DNA from: Gigaspora margarita
Taxonomy: Eukaryota > Glomeromycota > Glomeromycetes > Diversisporales > Gigasporaceae
Assembly: GCA_009809945.1 (NCBI GenBank)
Contig: WTPW01000611.1
Location: forward strand, 42,806-106,805
Length of the DNA: 64,000 nt
Direction of reading: 5' to 3'
Shown: in pieces, positions 22,801-33,377 of the stretch
Position numbering within the stretch: position 1 is the first letter of the stretch
Layout of the letters: the number at the start of each line of letters is the position of its first letter
Notes under the pieces: model-generated
Told to the model about the DNA's origin: nothing
The model's input: only the letters and a program-made list of their open reading frames with translations
The model's database searches: none
Made by a program: the position numbers and the translations under genes

Positions 22801-22999
22801 AAAATTTGGTACATACATATTAAACTAAAAGGCTTTTGCATTATTGTTAGATATTTAGGGAAAGTCATTCGATCTTTGTGTTTCATGTAGCTAGGGCTAC
22901 ATCACCAGACTGATTTATATCAAAAGATATCATCTGATTATTCAATATATAACCCTACTATCGATTATAAACGATAGTGATAGATAACGATATATAATC

Positions 23000-23356
23000 A
23001 AAATTTGCAAATTTTAGCTAAAATTTAAAGTTAATTTTCTCGATAACTAACAATTAGAATTAACTCAAATTTTTATTGTAAATAGTAACGATATCAGACT
23101 ATAATATACTAAAATTTTATCAAACTTGACTTGGCAGTTATTGAGTAATTGCTTGCATACGATAGTCAAATTTTTTTAAAAAAATCAACTATCATATGCA
23201 AGCAATTACTCAAGAAATACCAAGTCAAATTTGCTAAAATTTTAGTATATTATAGTCTGATATCGATACTATTTGCAGTAAAAATTTGAGTTAATTCTAA
23301 TTGTTAGTTACCAAAAAAATCAGTTTTAAAATTTAGCTAAAATTTGCAAATTTTTA
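23000..23356. repeat. 360-bp palindrome
   Basis: AAATTTGCAAATTTTAGCTA on the left mirrors TAGCTAAAATTTGCAAATTT on the right, and inner blocks (AACTAACAATTAGAATTAAC, TTGCTTGCATACGATAGT) are mirrored with few mismatches. The centre is at about 23180. No gene. Confidence 0.8.
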
Positions 23357-23568
23357 AACTATCGATATTAATCGAATTTTTATATTATCGATTATAAACA
23401 ATTAAAATCGATATATATCGACAATCGATTATAATGATTAGTGTTAGTAATCAATTAATAACCCCTCAAATGATTATAATCATTATAATCGATTAGTCCG
23501 ATTATAATCATTACATATCACTTTAAAAAATTTCTTGATATTATAGTAGAAGTACCAAATTTGGGCAT

Positions 23569-23842
23569 CCGTTAAAGCCAGGTACCATCACGTGACTAAC
23601 AGCCAATCAAATTGTAAATTTTGGTCGTCACAGATCAGCCTGACGAGACAAAAACAAAGAAAAAAAGTGAAAAACACCAAAAATACAAGAAACGAATGTC
23701 TAAACCTGTCTCGGAGCATTAATAAAAAATGTCAAGAAGGCAATTTTACCTATAAAACATCTCTAACCCTAGTTTCCAACTAACCCTTACTCTAATTTTA
23801 ATTAAATAATAAAAAATATATAAAGGTACCTGGCTTTAACGG
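23569..23842. mobile_element. TTAAAGCCAGGTACC MITE, copy 1
   Basis: The 18-bp inverted ends CCGTTAAAGCCAGGTACC and GGTACCTGGCTTTAACGG are exact (23569-23586 and 23825-23842), and G/C-rich tips (GGG, CCCCC) extend outward. AAATTT on both sides suggests a target duplication, but the surrounding tandem repeat has the same motif. The copy at 28959-29245 is in the opposite orientation. A GTG-initiated frame inside is not conserved in phase with the second copy, so I do not call it a gene. Confidence 0.8.
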
Positions 23843-23962
23843 TCCCCCAAATTTGGCCATATAGAATAGAAGTACCAAATTTGGTCATATATAATAGAAG
23901 TACCAAATTTGGCCATATATAGTAAAAATACCAAATTTGGCCGCATTATATAATTTTAAAAT

Positions 23963-24780
23963 TTGGCTGCTAAAAACTTTTATTGGTTAGGACTAGGTTG
24001 TCTGCACTGTAGTAATAATAATACTAATGCAGATAATATATCTTCTGGCTCTAATGATATAGAAACTTTTGTTATACATACTGACAATTCTGAATATAAC
24101 AACTTTATCGAACGAACAGATCAAATTGAGCAATCAGAACAAGTTGAATGAATGGATCAAAATGAACAATTGGAACAAGCTAAACAAACAGATCAAACTA
24201 AACAAGCAGATCAAACTGAATAATTGGAACCTGTTAAACAGAACAAAATAAACAAAAGAAAAAAGATATATATTTATGATTTGTATATTTATTAATTAAA
24301 GATTTACTGAAATCTTAAATTCTATTCTAGTCTGATGTGAAGCCCCAACTTTAAAGAATCTTTTTTCTGTGCCTTTAAATTAAAAAATACCTATTTAAGA
24401 TCAACTGAACAAGTAAATCAAAATGAACAATCAGAGCCAGGTTAAACAAAACAAACTAAACAAATGAATGAAATGAATATCTTTATAATTTGTATATTTA
24501 TTAATTAAAGGTTTACTGAAACATTAAATTCTATTCTAGATTTGATATAGAGTCAACTTAAAGAATCTTTTTTTCTGTGCTTCTAAATTAATAAATACCC
24601 ACTTAAAAAGCTCTAGCTCTAAAGATACTTCTCAACCTGTCAAGTTTAAAACATCAACCAGAACTACCTCAAAGTGTCAAAAGCACTTTAATGCTAAAAG
24701 TAGTAAATTTGAATATAATCATGAAGAAAAAATAAGAAAACCAATATTAATAATGTTAATAATAATGTTGAGATAGATTA
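23963..24780 (+). pseudogene. decayed coding remnant with DQ/EQ-rich repeats
   Basis: From 23963 a frame reads MAAKNFYWLGLGCLHCSNNN, then a stretch rich in TDQIEQ/KQTDQTKQ interrupted by stops at about 24150 and 24221. Downstream, 24600-24760 reads SSKDTSQPVKFKTSTRTTSK then CQKHFNAKSSKFEYNHEEK. The repeated glutamine/aspartate segment is tandem at the DNA level (CAGATCAAACTAAACAAG). A related TCAAAATGAACAATCAGAGC segment recurs at about 24418. I do not recognise a family. Confidence 0.5.
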
Positions 24781-25245
24781 ATAGAAATTTAATATAATAG
24801 CTGCATTTTTTTTTTATATATTGCTACTTGTAAAACAATATAATTAATAAATTGATAAGTTTCAACAAGCTTATATTTTGCATAAATTGAGTAAAAATTT
24901 GAAATATATATGAATATAATCAAGTATAAATCAGTTTCTATAATAATATATAAATATCTTCGATATATATATTATTATAGAATATTAAGATATGATGTAT
25001 AAATTTTCTGATATTGATATCATATATAACAATATATCATATAAATTTTGCAGACATTTTGGAAATATTGCATAAATATTAGCTAGTTTTTATATTAATA
25101 TATATAGATATTTTTAATATATATATTATTATAGAATATTAAGATATGTTCTAAAAATTTCTGATATTGGTATTGTAAATAACAATATGTTATAAAATTT
25201 TGCAAAAATTTTGAAAACATTGTATAAATATTAGCTCATTATATA
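24781..25245. other. AT-rich duplicated spacer, no gene
   Basis: Two diverged copies of a roughly 170-bp block (AATATCTTCGATATATATAT at about 24953 and ATATTTTTAATATATATATT at about 25108, both followed by ATTATAGAATATTAAGATAT) sit in tandem. Nothing else is visible. Confidence 0.5.
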
Positions 25246-25254
25246 TGTTATATA

Positions 25255-25705
25255 AGGACCCAAATAATCTATATAAGGTCATATTTGAAAAATCACTAAT
25301 AGAGGGCTTTTTTTAAAAAGTTTATATTTGAAAAGTAGGTATTGAATAAAAAGATTATATTTGAAAACAGCTAATGGGCAAAAAGAAGATATTTAAAAAA
25401 TGCTTATGGGGTAAGTTTTATAAATGTTATATTTGAAATGTGCTAATAAAAAAAAATAAAATATATAGGGTCTGTACATAATAGTTTTTATTATTTAGAG
25501 ACCATCAGTTTAGTTTTTTTTTTTTTTTTAGAGAGCATTTGGATTGAAAATTTTTTTAAAAAAGGTACATTTTAAAAAAAGTTAAAAATTTCAAACTTGC
25601 TACCTGATATTTGAAATTTAGCTGATATACCAATTTAAAACTGCTAACCAAAAAATTTTTTACTATGATGCTCAAATATAAGCTTATATAGATTATTTGG
25701 GCTCC
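25255..25705. mobile_element. 451-bp MULE-like element with 9-bp target duplication
   Basis: The ends AGGACCCAAATAATCTATAT and ATATAGATTATTTGGGCTCC are inverted. The 9-bp repeat TGTTATATA flanks the element at 25246-25254 and 25706-25714. A 9-bp duplication is typical of Mutator-like elements. Inside the left end are five spaced copies of TATATTTGAAAA with CTAAT. No transposase is encoded. Confidence 0.75.
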
Positions 25706-25929
25706 TGTTATATATAGCTATAAGAAAACTGATCAATATGTGCTATGCCAATAGATCACAAATATGCTCCAAATATTAGCTAGCTATTACATACCATATA
25801 TTGAAAAGTTTTTGCAACATATTGTCACAATTTATGTAACCAATCATCTTCCCAATAGGGCACACAAATTTTATAGTTGGACCTGTATAATATTATATAA
25901 CTATATTTAAAAGCTTTTATTCTAGATAG

Positions 25930-26095
25930 TAGAATTAGAGTTACAAGTAGTATATCTAACTAATTGATAAAAAATAGTTACTGGTACTAGAATACAGATT
26001 TATTTTTTCAAAGTGTTGCCAATAGGATTTGGATTCTAGATCTATTACTTGAAGAGTACCAATTTAATAACTTCTTTAAGTTACTATACTTTACT
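25930..26095 (-). mobile_element. fragment of the retroposon family of copy C
   Basis: This segment aligns with 28050-28190 of copy C: GTTACTGGTACTAGAATACAG against GTTACTAGAACACAGATC, and TTTTTCAAAGTGTTGCCAAT against TTTTTCAAAGCATCACCAGT. It is AT-shifted and has no open frame, so it is an older fragment. Confidence 0.55.
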
Positions 26096-26185
26096 TTTTT
26101 TATAAAGCATATAATATAAAAAGTAAAAAATATATCTATATTTAAACATGTATTTTGTTATACAAATATAATCTGTACTATATAT

Positions 26186-26643
26186 ATATAGGCCAATTTT
26201 TGGAATTAGTAATATTTTAATATACTATTAAATAATTTTATTACCAAAATAATCTTCTCAATGAGATGATTCTAACAAGTTCAAAATCATTAAATTCCAA
26301 TCGCAGGATTTCAAGTTTTATATAATTCATATAGATTCATTAAATTTTTAATTAATAAAACTAATTTTTAACCAATAAAATTGTCAAAAATAATGTTCAT
26401 ATAACTCATTTTATTGGTAAAAACTGGTTTTTGCTAATGAAATTGGTTATATAAATATTATTTTAACCGATTTTATTGGTTAAATTAGGGTTATTAATCA
26501 AAATTTTAATTAATCTATATAAATCTTGGGTCTTGTGATTGGATTTTAATAATTTTGGGCTTGTTAAAATTACCTTATTGAGAAGATTATTTTGGTAATA
26601 AAATTATTTAAGTTATTACTAATTCCAAAAATTGGTCCATATG
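26186..26643. mobile_element. foldback element with CCAATTTTTGGAATTAGTAA ends
   Basis: The left end CCAATTTTTGGAATTAGTAA is matched inverted at the right (TTACTAATTCCAAAAATTGG). Inner arms with GAATCATCTCATTG-like sequence and CCAATAAAAT blocks also mirror each other. The element is a full-length foldback of about 455 bp. Half-copies of its inner module occur at 1665-1750, 34575-34690 and 38190-38470. Confidence 0.7.
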
Positions 26644-27044
26644 ATAGCAATTAGATTACTATATTTAGAATTTAAATTTTTCAATTTTTAAATTTTTAAA
26701 ATTTTCAAAATTTCAAATTTTAATTTTTAAAGAATTTTTCTAAATAAATATAAGTGTTTGTACATGGATAATAAAAGTAAGTTAATTTGCAAATCTGTAT
26801 AACATGCAAATTTAACCAACTTTTTACATTAAAAAAATTAACGGTTAGAGTAAAGGTGGGTTTGGAATTGAGATAAAAGTTTATTTTATACCAAAATTTC
26901 TCAAGGAATTTTTTTTTGTTAGAAGCCAAAAGTGGTTTTATAATCAAAATGTTGCAATATTAGTTGGTTTTTACATTATCTGTATTATACACCCATGTAC
27001 AAATAGAAATTCTTATTTTCAAATATCAAATTTTTTAAATTTTT
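26644..27044. other. AT-rich spacer, no gene
   Basis: The run of AAATTTTTAAAATTTTCAAA at 26660-26730 is low complexity. The minus frame at 26720-26947 has no supporting signal. Confidence 0.4.
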
Positions 27045-28190
27045 TATGTCAAAGTTTCCACACTAGAGAAGAGTATTTATTCAAGTAATTAGATCACAGG
27101 TGCCTCCCGGAGAACTTTAATATTTATTACATAGATGAGAGTACAACTAGCCACATGTACAACTTTGGTTGTCTAATTTAAGTAGTCTGCCTAAAGGTTC
27201 TATACTAGTTGCCATACCTGCAACCCACCTAGGAGGTTACCTATTTAAACCCTCTGGTCTTTGCTCCTCCTGCCAATCCTTCTTGTAACACCAGTACAGT
27301 CTTCCATTATATAAGGCAGTCAAGATTAGTTTCAGATGCTTACAGAATCCCCTTGGGACTACTTTATCTTCACAGAATACTTGGTAGAGCAGTTCCTGTT
27401 TCACACAGTTATTATCTATGCTTCGGTAACTTACATATCTACTAAGGCAGACCACTTGCAGTCTAGGAGTTATCTAAACCACTACTATTATCTACTTCTA
27501 CTTTTGCAAGGTTCGCTCTAATTCTAGTACCTACTTTACTATCCTACTAGTCATTATACTGGATTCACAAACTTTTAAACCAGTTAGTTTGAAAGGGTTA
27601 TTATAGCTTTCTTTCTTTGGTACCTACTAGTAAATAAAATTCATGTGCACAATTTTATTTGTGCACACAATTTTTTAAATTGGATGTGCACATGTGCACA
27701 AAGATTTTTCTTAATTAACATATAGGATGTGCACAATTTTATATACAAATTGTTAAAATATCACAAAAAAAATTTTCTAATATGCACATGTGCACAAAAA
27801 TTTTTTTCAGATTTTATATACTAGTACCTACTGTCAGAACATAGATTCTTTTCTTCTGGTACAACTCTGGCAGCCAGGTTAGTGGACCTTCTCTTCAAGA
27901 GTCTTGTTGTTCTATTCTACGGCTCTGGTTTTCGATATTCCAGCTTTGGTAGTGCTATTGAAGATTTTTGCTACTCCTTACTTGGAACTTGCCAAATGGG
28001 TTCTATTTCTTCAGTTTCTTGGATTTTTTGTGCTCAGGAGCTTCTATTCGAGATGGTATACCAAGAACTACAAATAATGTACTCAACTGATTGACAAGAA
28101 ACAGTTACTAGAACACAGATCTATTTTTCAAAGCATCACCAGTGCCCTAGACCTGCCGCTTGGAAGATGACAACTTACCAACTTTTCTAA
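27045..28190 (-). mobile_element. retroposon family, copy C (minus strand)
   Basis: On the minus strand this copy matches A and B through landmarks TCTACCAAGTATTCTGTGAA, GGATTGGCAGGAGG, GTTTAAATAGG, GGCTAGTTGTA and CTTTGACAT. It ends in a degraded A/T tail at about 27045. It extends about 700 bp further 5' than the shared 3' part, with less AT-rich sequence that could be decayed coding DNA. A small element at 27626-27826 interrupts it. The 5' boundary and target duplication could not be fixed. Confidence 0.65.
27626..27826. mobile_element. ACTAGTAAATAAAAT MITE inside retroposon C
   Basis: ACTAGTAAATAAAAT on the left is the inverse of ATTTTATATACTAGT on the right. The interior holds two copies of the palindrome TGTGCACATGTGCACA (about 27687 and 27785). 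The same palindrome is seen in the 40210-40969 element. Confidence 0.6.
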
Positions 28191-28958
28191 ATCATCACAC
28201 TGCTAATTTTTAAATTTTTTAACTTTTTAAAATTTTTAATTTTAAATAGAAAAATCTAGATAGTGCTTCTGTGCATTTTGTATAATATACTAATAATTAA
28301 TTTTGTTTAAAGTTAATTAATGATTCATGAGTAAATGAGAACTTAATACTAGGAAAATTTTTATAATAAAACATAGTAAAAAAATGTTAAGTCAGAATCA
28401 TGATTCCTGTAGTATTATAATAATTTTTATCCCTAAATTACTTATAACTTTTTATATATTTAACTAATTTTACTAATATTATATCATTAGAATCACAAAA
28501 ACTAGTTCTACAACTTTAATTAAAAGCTCACAGGATATTAGCTTACTAAAAAATTAACTTTATTTAGTCAGAAATGCTGATTTTGAGATTTTATGTGTCG
28601 CTATAGTTTTATTAACACAAATTCTCATTTATTCGTGGATCATCAATTAAATTAGAATTAGAGTTGAATCAAAATTAGTACAAAATTGCAAGAGGATTAT
28701 TTTCTTGTTAAAAGTGCAACAGAGGTTACTCTAGTAAAATTTCAAGATATAAAAATAGAAGGCACAAAGTGCATGAATACTGTCTAGTCCAGTTCTTTTA
28801 AATTTTTCAATTTTTAAAATTTCAAAATTTTAAAAATTTAAATATTCAAAATTTTAAAATTTTCAATTTTAAATATTTTCAAATTTTCAAATTTCAAATT
28901 TTTAATTTTTATAAAAAATTTATAATTTGGTGCACCATGCATTATAGTGCACCCTATA
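28191..28958. other. no gene; module repeats and AAATTTTCAAAATTTT tracts
   Basis: The segment 28440-28545 carries the recurring module TAATATTATATCATTAGAATC...ACTAGTTCTACAACTTT, also found at 58225-58300 and 62760-62830. 28800-28920 is a low-complexity permutation of AAATTTTCAAATTTT. No coding region is supported. Confidence 0.45.
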
Positions 28959-29245
28959 GGGGGATGGCTAAAGCCTGGTTCATTTATATGTTTTTGATTA
29001 TTTAATTAAAATTAGGGTAAGGGTTAGTTAGGCGATAGGGTTAGAGCAAGTCTTATATGTAAAATTGTTTTCCTGACATTTTTTTTTAGTGCCCGAGACA
29101 GGTTTAGACACTCGTTTCTTGTATTTTTGGTATTTTTCATTTTTTTCTTTGTTTTTGTCTCGTCGGGCTGATCTGGAAAAGTCAAATATTTATGACTTGA
29201 TTGGCTATTGGTCATATGACTGAACCTGGCTTTAAACGATCCCCC
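28959..29245. mobile_element. AAAGCCAGGTTC MITE, copy 2 (inverted relative to copy 1)
   Basis: The left end GGGGGATGGCTAAAGCCTGG is answered by GAACCTGGCTTTAAACGATC then CCCCC on the right. CTATA flanks it at 28954-28958 and 29246-29250. The body matches 23569-23842 on the opposite strand, including GTCTAAACCTGTCTCG and CGAGACAAAAACAAAG. Confidence 0.8.
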
Positions 29246-29693
29246 CTATAGTAGCAAATATAAATAATAATAATTGGAATTCAGGTTAGAGTTAGGTTAG
29301 AAAGTTAGAAGTTTTGGGGTTGAGTTTAGATTTAAAATTAATTTAAAATTAGAGTCTAAAGTAATATTGTGAGAAAAGCATTTTTTATTAAAAGTGTAAC
29401 ATGGGTTACTCTAGCAAAATTTTAAAAAGAATAAAAGAGGTGCACTATCGTGCATAGTGTAGCATTTTTTAAAGCCTTTTTATAATTTCAAAATTTTGAA
29501 AGTTTAAAATTTTCAAAAAAATTGCACTTTTGGCCCAAATAAAATACTATAAAATAAATATTCTTTAAAAAAATTAATGCAGTTCTGTACTATATAAGCA
29601 AGACAGGTTTTTAATCAAATAAAGCATATTTTTATTTCTAATAAAATATTTTTGTATTAACAAATTTATAAATAACTTTTATACAGTTGGCTC
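29246..29693. other. AT-rich spacer, no gene
   Basis: No feature beyond a degenerate repeat of 28680-28760: both contain AAAAGTGTAACATGGGTTACTC-like sequence (TTAAAAGTGCAACAGAGGTT at about 28707 and TTAAAAGTGTAACATGGGTT at about 29388), so a roughly 90-bp unit is duplicated. Confidence 0.45.
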
Positions 29694-30564
29694 TCTTTAA
29701 TCTGGTCTCTATATTCTGAATTCTTTATATATTGAACTAAAATCTTTAGAATGAATAATTTATATTTATTTACTTTGAATATACTGAATTCATATAATAA
29801 ATTTCATAATCCAGATCCAAATACAAATTAATTAGTACATATAATATTTTAATTAAATAAATTTATTTTGTATTATAAATAAAATTTATGGTACAACAAA
29901 AAGTAGTTATTTTCAAATTTATAACAATAAATAAATATTTTGTATTACCATAAGTCCCTAAAAATATGCTACCTTTTTTTGGCTGATTTTAAATACAAAA
30001 ATTCAGAAGTAACTTATAAAGTAATTTTTGTTAATCGATTATAATTGCTACATAGTAAAGTTATAAATTTACTATATAAATTGATTATAACTGCTTAAGT
30101 AAACTTATTCTAGAGATCGAAATACATATATTCTAAAATTTTCATATAATTAGATAATTTTTTATTATTTGACTTTTAATTTTTATATTCAACAAATATG
30201 TTTTTTAAAAAAAATTAATTTTTTCTGTTGAATGTAAAATTAAATGCCAAATAATAAAAAGTTATTCAATTTATATAAAAAGTTTAGAATATACATATTT
30301 TGATCTTTAAAATAAGTTTACTTAAGTGCTCATAATCGATTTATATAGTAAAATTATAACTTTACTATGTAGCAAGTATAATCGATTGTAAGAGTAGCTT
30401 ATTTTAAAACTAGCTTATTTCAAGTCACATAAGGCTAATTTTATTGGTTACTCTTTATATACTATTAGTATTCAGTTTAGAAAGAGAAATTTTGTATTTC
30501 AACCTTCCTTTATACTGAACAAAATCTCTTGAGATAGCCTGTTCGGATTAAAGAGAGGCAACTA
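29694..30564. mobile_element. pogo/Tigger-like MITE with nested element
   Basis: The left end CAGTTGGCTCTCTTTAATCT is matched by AGATTAAAG-type sequence on the right (GGATTAAAGAGAGGCAACT), with TA on both sides. Ends starting CAGTTG with TA targets are typical of the pogo branch of Tc1/mariner. An AAAATAAGC-family foldback (29951-30432) is inserted inside. No transposase. Confidence 0.65.
29951..30432. mobile_element. AAAATAAGCTACC-family foldback element, nested
   Basis: Family landmarks are present in both arms: TTGCTACATAGTAAAGTTAT and ATAACTTTACTATGTAGCAA, and CTTAAGTAAACTTATT and its inverse. The apex lies at about 30200. The arms are a better match to each other than in most copies. 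Confidence 0.75.
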
Positions 30565-30839
30565 TATAATTAGCTACTTAAATTGATTTAATTTTATATT
30601 ATTAATATATATTTTAAAAAGGCAAAAGGAACAAAAAAAAGATTCACAACTCTTTCTGATGATCTCTCATACCATTTTTTTTCACAAATGCTAACCTACG
30701 AAAACTACATAGATAATATATCTAACCACAACAGAACTTCACCAGTAGCACTAGGACTAAAGACTATTCACTGCATGTTTTGGTTGTAACTGAAATAGAG
30801 TTGAAAAAGAGTTGAACCCTTGTAAGCGAGGTCTCCTGG

Positions 30840-31145
30840 CAAATGACTATAGTATTACCAAGTAAAGAAGTAATAGACAAGCCCTGGAGTTTGGTCAAAA
30901 TTTACGGAAGCTCTAGCAGAAGTAAATATTGGGTTAGAGATATTTTTCTATATAGCATAACTCTGCTAACTCGTTATAATATGGTACACCTCCCTCTCGC
31001 TCCTTTGGCTTTGTCATATTTTTAACAAAGTGGGCTTTCTAGTTTACTCCTTCCAAAAGATTAGCAGTGTTTACTGCTTCCAATTTGGGTTATGCGTCTA
31101 CCAAAATGGAATTGTTGACGTCAGGAGTAGAACTGCATGTCTCTC
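30840..31145 (-). pseudogene. degraded relative of the coding stretch at 63130-63612
   Basis: On the minus strand, 31110-31030 reads EAVNTANLLEGVN then a stop. The matching place in the other copy reads ENVNNADLLMGVN. The surrounding DNA also aligns (GTTTACTGCTTCCAATTTGG with GTTTACGTTTTCAAACTCGG). The frame is broken soon after, so this is a remnant. The region 30620-30840 looks related too (CAACTCTTTCTGATGATC against TAACTCTTTCCGACGATC). Function unknown. Confidence 0.5.
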
Positions 31146-31814
31146 ACTAAATAAAATTAATCACTAATCGGATGGGATAAACAATAAATGGTTTAACAGG
31201 AATCTTTATAGAACCATCTAGAAAATTCTTGTATTATTGCATTTTTAGATATATTTGTTCGTTCTAGTTTTTCTTTTTTTTATATATAGTACTTTGATAG
31301 AGTAGTAGCAGTATACTTTATGCAGTCTATATAATTTTTTAAATGTATTCACAATCTTTTTCAAAATTGCTAACTTTTCTTTGTCTTCCTTTTTTTTTCC
31401 TCTTTTTTTGTTTTTAGTTAGTTTTTGGTTTTGTTTAGGTTTTGTAGGATTACCCTCTTTTTTTTTTATTCCCTTTTAGTTTTGTAAACACCTTTTGTTT
31501 ATAAGAGTAGAGCTTTAAGTCTTCTTATCCTAAAGGCTAGATAAGAAAGATTAAGGAAAAGTTAGCAATCTTGACAAGGCTAACAACTGCCAACAGTGAT
31601 TTAAAAATCAGACACATGTATTGCTAAGGTTTTTAAGAAGAAAATAGTTGTTGTGGCAGATTGTATTTAGGTACTTTGGTAACTAGATAAGTTTTTATTG
31701 TGAAACGGAAAGTAATAGTAGTATTATCATGTCAGGTGTTTTGCAATAGCACCATTGTACTTAACTTTGAAACAATAAAGGCAAGATTGCTAAAAGGTAA
31801 AAAAAAAAAAAAAA
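31146..31814. other. no gene recognised before the gap
   Basis: The stretch is T-rich with a few GTTAG/CTAAC motifs. It has less extreme composition than its neighbours and ends in an A-tract that runs into the Ns. An exon could be cut by the gap, but none can be supported. Confidence 0.4.
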
Positions 31815-32728
31815 NNNNNNNNNNNNNNNNNNNNNNNNNNNNNNNNNNNNNNNNNNNNNNNNNNNNNNNNNNNNNNNNNNNNNNNNNNNNNNNNNNNNNN
31901 NNNNNNNNNNNNNNNNNNNNNNNNNNNNNNNNNNNNNNNNNNNNNNNNNNNNNNNNNNNNNNNNNNNNNNNNNNNNNNNNNNNNNNNNNNNNNNNNNNNN
32001 NNNNNNNNNNNNNNNNNNNNNNNNNNNNNNNNNNNNNNNNNNNNNNNNNNNNNNNNNNNNNNNNNNNNNNNNNNNNNNNNNNNNNNNNNNNNNNNNNNNN
32101 NNNNNNNNNNNNNNNNNNNNNNNNNNNNNNNNNNNNNNNNNNNNNNNNNNNNNNNNNNNNNNNNNNNNNNNNNNNNNNNNNNNNNNNNNNNNNNNNNNNN
32201 NNNNNNNNNNNNNNNNNNNNNNNNNNNNNNNNNNNNNNNNNNNNNNNNNNNNNNNNNNNNNNNNNNNNNNNNNNNNNNNNNNNNNNNNNNNNNNNNNNNN
32301 NNNNNNNNNNNNNNNNNNNNNNNNNNNNNNNNNNNNNNNNNNNNNNNNNNNNNNNNNNNNNNNNNNNNNNNNNNNNNNNNNNNNNNNNNNNNNNNNNNNN
32401 NNNNNNNNNNNNNNNNNNNNNNNNNNNNNNNNNNNNNNNNNNNNNNNNNNNNNNNNNNNNNNNNNNNNNNNNNNNNNNNNNNNNNNNNNNNNNNNNNNNN
32501 NNNNNNNNNNNNNNNNNNNNNNNNNNNNNNNNNNNNNNNNNNNNNNNNNNNNNNNNNNNNNNNNNNNNNNNNNNNNNNNNNNNNNNNNNNNNNNNNNNNN
32601 NNNNNNNNNNNNNNNNNNNNNNNNNNNNNNNNNNNNNNNNNNNNNNNNNNNNNNNNNNNNNNNNNNNNNNNNNNNNNNNNNNNNNNNNNNNNNNNNNNNN
32701 NNNNNNNNNNNNNNNNNNNNNNNNNNNN
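31815..32728. other. assembly gap (914 N)
   Basis: A run of N is flanked by an A-tract on the left and a T-tract on the right, a layout that suggests assembly failure at a low-complexity or inverted repeat. The long frames spanning it are artefacts of translating N. Confidence 0.99.
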
Positions 32729-32766
32729 TTCTTTTTTTTGTTTTTTTATATATATATAAAGAATAT

Positions 32767-33000
32767 CAGTAAAAAAGAGACAAATCATTTTTAGTAAAAT
32801 TTTTTTAATTTTTAAATTTAAATATCTTAACTATTTAATCAAATTTGCTAAAAAAAAATTTATTTTAATTTTGAAATTATATAGAATTAAAATAAAAAAA
32901 AATTTATTAAATTTATTAAAATAATTGTTAAGACATTTAAGTTTAAAGTCAAGAAAATTTTTACTTAGAAAAAATTTGTCCCTTTTCTACTAACTCACTC
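32767..33000. mobile_element. foldback element, GTGAG...CTCAC family, copy 2
   Basis: The body is nearly the same as 1009-1246: AAAAAGAGACAAATCATTTT on the left and AAAATTTGTCCCTTTTCTAC then TAACTCACTC on the right. It follows the assembly gap directly. Confidence 0.75.
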
Positions 33001-33300
33001 TATATATTTGTTTTTTTTCTTTTTTTTTTGTATTTTTTTATTTTTAATTTTTTTCTATATCCTGGTACTTATAATTCATTTGTGGAACTAAAACGTAAGA
33101 TAAGTGTTTTTCTTTAGTTGTTTTTGTTTTTTTTTATTATTGGAACTAACTTTTTTTTTATTTAAATATTTTTAATTTGGAATTTGTGATCAAAATGTAA
33201 AGATTTATTGGAGCCATTTTAATTCAAATTGGCAGGGTTTTCACCTTTGTTTAGTTAGTTAGTTCTTTTTTTTTTTGTTACTAACCTTTTTTATTTCCAG

Positions 33301-33377
33301 ATACTAATGAAGTTGTAAAGTTATTAGTCATCATTATTGGAGTTGTAATTGGAGCTGTTGAAGTTGATATTGAATGA
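33301..33377 (+). pseudogene. possible 3'-terminal exon
   Basis: GTTACTAACCTTTTTTATTTCCAG-like sequence gives a textbook branch site and acceptor ending at 33300. The next frame (entered after one base is supplied from upstream) reads DTNEVVKLLVIIIGVVIGAV then EVDIE and stop at 33375-33377. A hydrophobic segment at the end of a protein is plausible, but no upstream exon is found; it might lie in or before the gap. Unrecognised. Confidence 0.3.

Larger units (their letters stand above)
22437..24012. repeat. large inverted repeat ending in a shared coding fragment
   Basis: TGCAGACAATCTAGTCCCAA (22440 onward) is the inverse of the segment at about 23975-24003, which on the plus strand reads NFYWLGLGCLHCSNNN. 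Both arms also carry tandem AAATTTGGCC units (22645-22800 and 23860-23950). Between the arms lie a palindrome (23000-23356) and an element (23569-23842). Two copies of the same fragment in opposite orientation are therefore now the ends of a 1.6-kb composite. Confidence 0.65.

Noticed and set aside
23592..23783. Protein encoded by the TTAAAGCCAGG MITE
   Set aside because: The frame starts at GTG in one copy and is shifted relative to the other copy upstream of the conserved block; the similarity is at DNA level.
31700..32794. Long open frames on both strands across 31700-32794
   Set aside because: They exist only because Ns have no stop codons.
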